Part shown: in pieces, positions 5,585-10,196 of the stretch
Layout: every line of letters starts with the position of its first letter
Numbering within the stretch: position 1 is the stretch's first letter
NCBI GenBank assembly: GCA_003661825.1
Contig: QMWW01000027.1
Coordinates: forward strand, 1 to 10,196
Direction: 5' to 3'
Source: Thermoprotei archaeon
GTDB taxonomy: Archaea > Thermoproteota > Thermoprotei_A > Sulfolobales > Desulfurococcaceae
Length of the DNA stretch: 10,196 nt
The notes under the pieces: generated by a model
What the model saw: the letters and a program-made list of their open reading frames with translations, nothing else
What the model was told of the DNA's origin: nothing
Databases searched by the model: none
Made by a program: the position numbers and the translations under genes

Positions 5585-6898
5585 ATGAGGATACGCAAGG
5601 CTGACCTAGTAGTGCTAGTTATTGTGATCCTCGTATCACTAGTAGTACATATGCCTATTGAAACACAACAACTAGTTTTTAACAAAGTAGTTGTAAGCGA
5701 ACCTCTATATACAGACGTGATAAGTGAGTATAAAGCCCTATATGTACAAGCATGTAATGAGATAGAACAGTCTAAAGACTGGATAAATAGGGATAAACTC
5801 CTCGCTATATGTAAAGGCGAGTTAGATATTCCTTTACCATATATTGACTATAGTTATAGACACGCACCGTTAGCTGGTTTTACGTGGACTATTTTAACTG
5901 CGTTAACGCTTATAATAGTCTATCCTCAGTGGAATATAGGGTCGCCATATGCTATAACTGTTTTTTATCTCCTCTATACTGCCATAATTGTATCAGTATT
6001 ACTACTAGCTTATAGAAGGCTAGCTAGCTTATATCAATTATTAGGGGTTAAATGGCCGCTGCTCTACATTCTTCCAGTAGTTTCTCCCTCACTTATTGTA
6101 TACTCCATTTATAGCTGGGAACCATTACTATTATTGTTTTTGCTGGAGTTTCTCTACTGGATCTTAGTAGAGGAATATAAAAAGGCTGTAGTATTTCTAG
6201 GACTATGTGCTCTTACTAACTCAATAGGTTTCGCATTAGTTTTCTTAATACTCTACCTCTACACTGTAGGATCAAAACTTGCTAAACTAGACAGTATATG
6301 TATGTTACTATTAGCTTTCATATTATCTCCATACATAGTTCTTGGAGTAGTCAATACACAAGGTACCATTAACATAGTGCTACCAGTAATGCATGAGTTC
6401 TGCAATAATTGTATATACTTATTACTAACTGGTGACCCTGTTTCACAAATGACTAAGGCTGTTAGCGTAGCTGTATGGATTACTGTTATAACAATATATC
6501 TGTCATTAAAACCTCGCGTTTCCGATAAACTTAGTAAGTACTCGTATTTTATACTATTCCTTGGTTTTGCGTCAACGCTCAGCCTAACATATCCGCCTCA
6601 ATCAATCCTATATATACTACCGCTACTCCCTCCTCTTTACCTGGCTTATACTAGCACTAAACCCATTATACCACATATATTGATTGATGCTCTCAACTCG
6701 CTCATAATAACTACGTGGTTTAAAGACCTAGAATTAAGAAGAGCTTTCTCATTTCTTGGATTAAAGCTAGAGTATAATCCCTGGGCTTTAGAATCCCCCG
6801 TTCAATGGATTGCACAGACGAGAAATATTGTATTGCTAGTAGTACTAATTATTTATGCAATGGAGTATCTAGAGCTAATAGTAAGTGAAGAAAGATAA
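5585..6898 (+). CDS. Polytopic GT-C-like membrane protein, putative glycosyltransferase
   Basis: A 437-residue integral membrane protein with an N-terminal segment (about residues 7-23), an extracytoplasmic loop and roughly nine further hydrophobic segments. The first loop contains the acidic motif YTDVISEY (42-49) and then PYIDYSYRHAPLAGF (85-99). This corresponds to the D-x-x-x-Y and PY-x-DY-x-x-x-x-PPL pattern of GT-C enzymes that use polyprenyl-phosphate sugars (GT87/PIG-M-like and related families). A later YPPQSILYILPLLPPLYLAY (336-355) also recalls these proteins. The exact family, donor and acceptor cannot be assigned from sequence alone, and a transport role is not excluded. The ATG at 5585 coincides with the predicted transcription start. 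The gene is divergent from the GT39-like gene, supporting a common glycosylation pathway. A tRNA gene follows after 39 bases on the same strand. Confidence 0.62.
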   Translation: MRIRKADLVVLVIVILVSLVVHMPIETQQLVFNKVVVSEPLYTDVISEYKALYVQACNEIEQSKDWINRDKLLAICKGELDIPLPYIDYSYRHAPLAGFTWTILTALTLIIVYPQWNIGSPYAITVFYLLYTAIIVSVLLLAYRRLASLYQLLGVKWPLLYILPVVSPSLIVYSIYSWEPLLLLFLLEFLYWILVEEYKKAVVFLGLCALTNSIGFALVFLILYLYTVGSKLAKLDSICMLLLAFILSPYIVLGVVNTQGTINIVLPVMHEFCNNCIYLLLTGDPVSQMTKAVSVAVWITVITIYLSLKPRVSDKLSKYSYFILFLGFASTLSLTYPPQSILYILPLLPPLYLAYTSTKPIIPHILIDALNSLIITTWFKDLELRRAFSFLGLKLEYNPWALESPVQWIAQTRNIVLLVVLIIYAMEYLELIVSEER

Positions 6899-6937
6899 GT
6901 TAATTAGGCGAGCGGTTAAATGAATATGAATAGAAAA

Positions 6938-7043
6938 GCCGGGGTCGCCTAGCCTGGTAGGGCGCCGGCCTGCTAAGCCTATGGTACAGCACGGAGAGCC
7001 GGTGGGGAGGATCCCCGCGCGGGTTCAAATCCCGCCCCCGGCG
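6938..7043 (+). tRNA. tRNA-Ser(GCT), intron-containing
   Basis: The acceptor stem GCCGGGG (6938-6944) pairs with CCCCGGC (7036-7042), followed by discriminator G, as usual for Ser; CCA is not encoded. The D-arm is GCCT/GGGC (6947-6963). The anticodon stem CCGGC (6965-6969) pairs with GCCGG (6998-7002) only if about 21 bases are removed. The joined loop is then CTGCTAA with anticodon GCT (6972-6974), reading AGC/AGT. A long variable arm with a GGGG/CCCC hairpin (7003-7018) identifies a class II tRNA. The T-arm is GCGGG TTCAAAT CCCGC (7019-7035). The gene lies 39 bases after the GT-C-like gene. No TATA box stands at the ideal distance; ttaatta near 6900 is the best candidate. Confidence 0.93.
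6977..6997 (+). other. tRNA-Ser intron at the canonical 37/38 site
   Basis: Twenty-one bases between the anticodon loop and the 3' half of the anticodon stem do not fit the cloverleaf. Excision gives a perfect five-pair stem and seven-base loop. The exact ends are ambiguous by one base because A is found at both boundaries. A bulge-helix-bulge can be drawn with a three-base 3' bulge (AGA) and a central helix of C-G, U-G and G-C pairs. The fourth pair is C opposite A, so the motif looks relaxed rather than canonical. Confidence 0.8.
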
Positions 7044-7065
7044 CTATACATAATTTAACGATCTA

Positions 7066-7086
7066 GGTTTCAGTACTAAAGAAACC
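7066..7086. repeat. Inverted repeat between tRNA-Ser and the CBS gene
   Basis: GGTTTC (7066-7071) and GAAACC (7081-7086) form a perfect six-pair hairpin around a nine-base loop. It lies in the 127-base gap between the 3' ends of the tRNA and the opposing antiporter/CBS operon. It could help end transcription from either side, although archaeal termination mainly needs T-runs, which are weak here. Chance occurrence is possible for a stem this short. Confidence 0.35.
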
Positions 7087-7170
7087 AATACTCATATCAG
7101 AATACCAAAATAGAATTCTAACTTTGTACGTAGTTTTGAGCCTCAATATGCTAGGGACTAAGCGATAAAT

Positions 7171-7740
7171 TCAGGGAAATAACCTAAAATTATAGTAACT
7201 TTTACCGTTACTTTGTAGCAGCTCTCTATACTGCTTCATGGTAGCCCTAAAGATCGAGTGTAAGGTGATCACCCCTATAGGTTTATCTTCGCGATCTACC
7301 ACGACGAGAAAACTGGTACCAGATGTCTCCATTAAGTTGTAAGCATCTTGTACTGTGTGGTCACATGTTATATGTGGTGGTATCCGTTTATGTACAAGAG
7401 AGATCTTAAGTTTGCTAAGTACGGATCCAGATATCCTACCTCTTCTGATCATAGCTGTATGAGTTGTCCCTGCAAAAGCTGTTTCAGGCATGCTTCTTCC
7501 ACCTAGAATCGAAAGTATGTCTAAATAGGTTATAACACCAACAAGTCTGTGTTTACCGTTAACTACTATAAGGTAGTCTTTACCCTTAACTAGAAGGTCA
7601 AACAGCTCAGCAACCAGTTGATCCTCATATATTATTTCAAACATAGGGAGCAGATCTCCATAACGTGCTAGGAACTCGCTGATCCGCATAGCAAGTACCT
7701 GTCCCAATATTTGGGAAAACTCCTCGAGCTTCTCCTTCAA
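7171..7740 (-). CDS. CBS-pair domain protein, probable antiporter regulator
   Basis: A 189-residue cytoplasmic protein with two CBS motifs, which together form a nucleotide-binding Bateman module (AMP/ATP/SAM-type ligands in known cases). CBS1 spans about residues 20-80 (FEIIYEDQLVAELFDLLV then YLIVVNGKHRLVGVITYLDI). CBS2 spans about 118-170 (ITCDHTVQDAYNLMETSG then FLVVVDREDKPIGVITLHSI). A 35-residue segment rich in Thr, Arg and Ser joins them. The start is TTG at 7740, whose last two bases open the TGA stop of the antiporter gene (overlap TTGA). A purine-rich GGAGGGGG just upstream acts as ribosome binding site. This tight coupling suggests the protein senses energy or ionic state and controls the transporter. 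No enzymatic domain is attached. The ligand is unknown. Confidence 0.85.
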   Translation of the reverse strand: MKEKLEEFSQILGQVLAMRISEFLARYGDLLPMFEIIYEDQLVAELFDLLVKGKDYLIVVNGKHRLVGVITYLDILSILGGRSMPETAFAGTTHTAMIRRGRISGSVLSKLKISLVHKRIPPHITCDHTVQDAYNLMETSGTSFLVVVDREDKPIGVITLHSIFRATMKQYRELLQSNGKSYYNFRLFP

Positions 7741-8963
7741 ACACTCAACCCCCTCCTAATCCTAAGCCTTACATAGTCTATTTCCGGTCCCCGGGTAAAT
7801 AGCGTTTTAATAATAACTGGTGTAAATATGTTAGTAGTAAAGACTACTAGGATGGCTGCTAGGTAAACCTCGCCTCCAAACAGCCCTGCCGTATAACCTA
7901 CGTATGCAGCTATTATGCAAAACTCAGCACGAGGTAGTAGACCTGTCGCTATCCTAAGCGCTGATATCTTTGGGAAACCTATCAGGTACGAGGTTAGTCC
8001 TGCCCCTAGCACTTTTCCAGTAACCGCCCCCAAGATGAAAAGGAGATAGAATACTATAAACTCTGACCGAACTACCGCTTTAATATCTAAAGAAGCAGTT
8101 ATTGATGTAAAATATAGTGTTGAGAGAATAAGAGCGAGAGGCCTAATACGCTCAGCAATACGCCCTACACCTCTAGCCTCTGAGAGAGCTAATCCAGCCG
8201 CATAGGCAGCTATTAATGGAGATAATTCTACATACTTAGTAGCATATGCAAGGAAAGCAAAAATGCCTAATACTATAGCTACGGCACCTTCACTTACTCT
8301 TAGCTTCATGGCTTTTAACAGTATTACATTAGATGCTTTGTGTAGCGTTATTACTAGTAAGAACCAGAACGCTATAGATGTTACCAGTATTTCTACTACT
8401 AGTATTGGATCAACTATTCCCTTCGAAATAAGCGATTTACCAACAATTATAGTAATCAGTGCTGCTAAATCATCAAGCACGGCCACGCCTAGTATAGCAT
8501 AGCCTTCCGGAGTAGCTAGTTTACCTATATCTATCAGTGTTTTTATGGATACACTAACACTAGTAGCCTCAAGAACTGCTCCTATGAAAAAAGAAGATAA
8601 TGGAGGATATCCAAAGAGTGTTCCAATAAGATAGCCTACTGTAAACGCTGCTAAAGCTTCTCCAATAGTTATCATTCCATATATTCCTAGATTTCTCATG
8701 AATGTTCTATATCTTGTTTCCATGCCAGCATAGAAAAGTAAAAGAATAACGCCGAACCATGCGAGTGTCTCAATAGTACTGGTGACAGGATATATAGCTA
8801 GAAATGATGCACCAAGTATAAGGCCTCCAAGAAGATCGCCTATAACAGGCGGCAAATTTACACGAATAGCCAGATCCTCCAGGAGCTTACCGATCACTAA
8901 TGCTAGAGATAGCGCTAAAAGCAGACTGTATATATCCTCCTCTAACCCGTTCAATTTAAACAC
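7737..8963 (-). CDS. CPA2-family monovalent cation/proton antiporter (NapA/KefB-like)
   Basis: A 408-residue membrane protein with about twelve or thirteen hydrophobic segments and almost no soluble domain. It matches the sodium/hydrogen exchanger domain of the CPA2 family, which exchanges Na+ or K+ for protons across the cytoplasmic membrane. Seen are LPPVIGDLLGGLILG (37-51), the unwound-helix motif EATSVSVS (132-139), the ion-binding Asp pair VLDDLAAL (162-169), a Lys in VTGKVLG (K317) at the place of the NapA TM10 Lys, and GLLPRAEFCI (341-350). The Asp pair plus Lys resembles electrogenic exchangers such as NapA. No TrkA/RCK domain is fused; the downstream CBS protein may take the regulatory role. 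The GTG at 8963 is the conventional start, but AGGTG there could instead be the ribosome binding site for TTG 8954, six bases on. Confidence 0.9.
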   Translation of the reverse strand: MFKLNGLEEDIYSLLLALSLALVIGKLLEDLAIRVNLPPVIGDLLGGLILGASFLAIYPVTSTIETLAWFGVILLLFYAGMETRYRTFMRNLGIYGMITIGEALAAFTVGYLIGTLFGYPPLSSFFIGAVLEATSVSVSIKTLIDIGKLATPEGYAILGVAVLDDLAALITIIVGKSLISKGIVDPILVVEILVTSIAFWFLLVITLHKASNVILLKAMKLRVSEGAVAIVLGIFAFLAYATKYVELSPLIAAYAAGLALSEARGVGRIAERIRPLALILSTLYFTSITASLDIKAVVRSEFIVFYLLFILGAVTGKVLGAGLTSYLIGFPKISALRIATGLLPRAEFCIIAAYVGYTAGLFGGEVYLAAILVVFTTNIFTPVIIKTLFTRGPEIDYVRLRIRRGLSV

Positions 8964-9216
8964 CTTAAACTTCAGTACAGTAACTCCAATATATTCTAAA
9001 ATATGGTATTAACGTCGTTACGGATTAAACGGTTTTCTAACTGAATACTAACTAATAATGCATGGCTTCCTAACTCCAGGATCCCAGAATCTATCTAATA
9101 TGGAGGACGTTTAAAAGATAATGAAAAACGGAACTCTGATATGTTTAAAAAACCGTGAAGCTGAAGCACTACTAGTGGTGAACTTAAAGTACTGCGAGGC
9201 ATCACAGTTTGCTGTT
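8964..9216. promoter_or_regulatory. Antiporter promoter and encapsulin downstream region, 253 bases without a supported gene
   Basis: On the - strand catattttag (about 8996-9005) and aatatattgg (8986-8994) are alternative TATA-like elements for the antiporter gene. Just upstream lies an 11-base palindrome, TAACG-T-CGTTA (9010-9020). Further on come three copies of CTAACT at 9037, 9048 and 9070, spaced 11 and 22 bases, i.e. whole helical turns. These could be regulator sites. A six-T run on the - strand (9147-9152) is a candidate terminator for the encapsulin transcript. Everything here is inferred from pattern and position. Confidence 0.4.
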
Positions 9217-9227
9217 CTAAGCAAACT
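9206..9227 (-). terminator. Hairpin across the encapsulin stop codon
   Basis: AGTTTGC and GCAAACT form a perfect seven-pair stem with an eight-base loop that includes the TAG stop. The last codons (Met-Lys-Phe-Ala) form the 5' arm. There is no T-run immediately after it; the nearest run of six T on this strand is about 55 bases further, at 9147-9152. It could be a 3' end processing or stability element, a weak terminator or a coincidence. Confidence 0.35.
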
Positions 9228-10196
9228 TCATGACAACTATAGCGCTCGGGTTCTTAATCCTCAGTGCGAGCGTTTCCCATACTCTGTATAAGTGTTCACC
9301 GCTTTCTAGGCCTACATAGTCTACATGAACATCAACCCCTACTACTAGATCTATGTAGTTGGGGGAGGAGGCAAGTAATACTGCTTTATCCCTGGGAACA
9401 TGAGGGGTAACCACTACTTTATCCGCGAGACGCTTAACGCGTTCAAGCTCTGTAGCTCCTGCTCTATCATATACCCTTAACAACTTAACATAGGTAGCGG
9501 GGTTAAGGAGTAGGAGGTATGGTCTAGCCACATTGTTCTTTACTAGGATCTCAACCGCTTTATACACATCCTCTAGAGCTTCACCCAATTGATCCCAAGT
9601 CCTTGCTGTGTACTCAACTATTCCCTCTGTATTTAAAATCCCTGTAGTACCTACCTCTTCATCTCCAAATAATATATACTTGTCCTCAGCTATACCGAAA
9701 GCCGAAGCTGGTGCAGCCACCAGATCTCTATATATCAAGTCTCTTTGTCTAGACGAGTACTTAAAGACTCTATCCGGTATACTAAATTCTATACTTAGTT
9801 CGCTCAGAGTCGTAATACTGAGTGCGGGTTTTCTGTATTCTCTGGATCTATAACTAGCCATGATAATTGCTTCAATGCCTTCACCTATGTGAACCACTGG
9901 TATATGTTTACGTACTGTTCTTGTTTTCTCAAGAAAGCCGTAGAAAGCCTCTCTAATGACTTCTACGTTGCTGGGCTTTAGCGTGGCATTATTGCCATTG
10001 TCTTCTGATTTATCATTTATTTTACCGGGATTCGCATCAGAGGATTCGACCTTTATTCCAGTTAATTCTTCGACTTCTCTGGCACCCTTTTTAAGTTCTT
10101 CGACTTGCTCGGGATCTAAGCTTTTCAATAAAGCCAGGAATTCACCTACATGTGTTTTCTCTTCTCGGGCTATATCTTCGAAAACCGCTTTATATC
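9217..10196 (-). CDS. Encapsulin shell protein fused to a ferritin-like cargo domain, N-terminus outside window
   Basis: The frame is open to the right edge and shows 325 residues. Residues 1-48 of the visible part look like the last helix of an encapsulated-ferritin (EncFtn/Flp) domain: IAREEKTHVGEFLALL has the ExxH ligand pair (E12, H15 in window numbering) of the family. A hydrophilic linker (about 49-74) leads into a complete HK97-fold encapsulin domain. It contains VRKHIPVVHIGEG, the PALSITTLSELSIEF strand region, APASAFGIAEDKYILFGDEE, VGTTGILNTEG and the terminal AIVVMKF, paralleling Thermotoga encapsulin. The same cargo-shell fusion occurs in the Pyrococcus furiosus virus-like particle (about 345 residues). 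Known relatives form an icosahedral shell holding iron oxidised by the ferritin domain, without a separate targeting peptide. A TTG at 10128 is not the start, since it lies inside the conserved ferritin helix. The antiporter gene lies 253 bases downstream on the same strand. Confidence 0.92.
   Translation of the reverse strand, partial: YKAVFEDIAREEKTHVGEFLALLKSLDPEQVEELKKGAREVEELTGIKVESSDANPGKINDKSEDNGNNATLKPSNVEVIREAFYGFLEKTRTVRKHIPVVHIGEGIEAIIMASYRSREYRKPALSITTLSELSIEFSIPDRVFKYSSRQRDLIYRDLVAAPASAFGIAEDKYILFGDEEVGTTGILNTEGIVEYTARTWDQLGEALEDVYKAVEILVKNNVARPYLLLLNPATYVKLLRVYDRAGATELERVKRLADKVVVTPHVPRDKAVLLASSPNYIDLVVGVDVHVDYVGLESGEHLYRVWETLALRIKNPSAIVVMKFA

Noticed and set aside
9121..9291. 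Small + strand reading frame of 56 codons starting MKNGTLICLK
   Set aside because: Its second half is antisense to the conserved encapsulin C-terminus, the nearest GGAGG is about 14 bases from the ATG, and the translation looks like no known family.
1..10196. CRISPR array, insertion sequence or integration site at the tRNA gene
   Set aside because: No spaced direct repeats, no transposase or integrase frames and no duplicated tRNA 3' end were found in the window.

Overview
The window looks like the chromosome of a hyperthermophilic crenarchaeote, most likely of the Desulfurococcales or a neighbouring order. The markers are a PolB1-type family B DNA polymerase, a eukaryote-like ribosomal protein S26e, the crenarchaeal protein-lysine methyltransferase aKMT, archaeal TrmI, an intron-containing tRNA-Ser, TATA-type promoters and frequent GTG/TTG starts. 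I cannot name a genus from sequence alone.

Layout. Bases 1-2378 (+) carry five co-directional genes: the 3' end of polB1, rps26e, a SPOUT-like (TrmY/DUF358-like) protein, a cysteine-free small protein with a possible thioredoxin-like layout, and aKMT. Facing them is trmI (-), so up to three methyltransferase genes lie within 2.2 kb. Bases 3225-3942 hold an ASCH/PUA-like gene (+) and a ribbon-helix-helix regulator (-) whose 3' ends overlap. Bases 4030-6898 hold two divergent polytopic membrane proteins of the GT-C type, a GT39/PMT-like one (-) and a second, unassigned one (+), separated by a 94-bp double promoter region. A tRNA-Ser(GCT) gene with a short intron lies at 6938-7043. Bases 7171-8963 (-) are a two-gene operon of a CPA2 cation/proton antiporter and a CBS-pair protein, overlapping by four bases. 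From 9217 to the right edge (-) runs an encapsulin shell protein.

The most interesting object is the encapsulin. Its frame is open to the window edge, and the visible upstream part reads as the end of an encapsulated-ferritin-like domain with an ExxH iron-ligand motif. A charged, Asn-rich linker joins it to a complete HK97-fold shell domain. This is the architecture of the Pyrococcus furiosus virus-like particle, where cargo and shell are one polypeptide, and it suggests an iron-storage nanocompartment. The left part of the window is information processing (replication, ribosome, tRNA and protein methylation). The right part is envelope glycosylation, ion homeostasis and iron storage. No CRISPR array, insertion sequence or other mobile element was seen.
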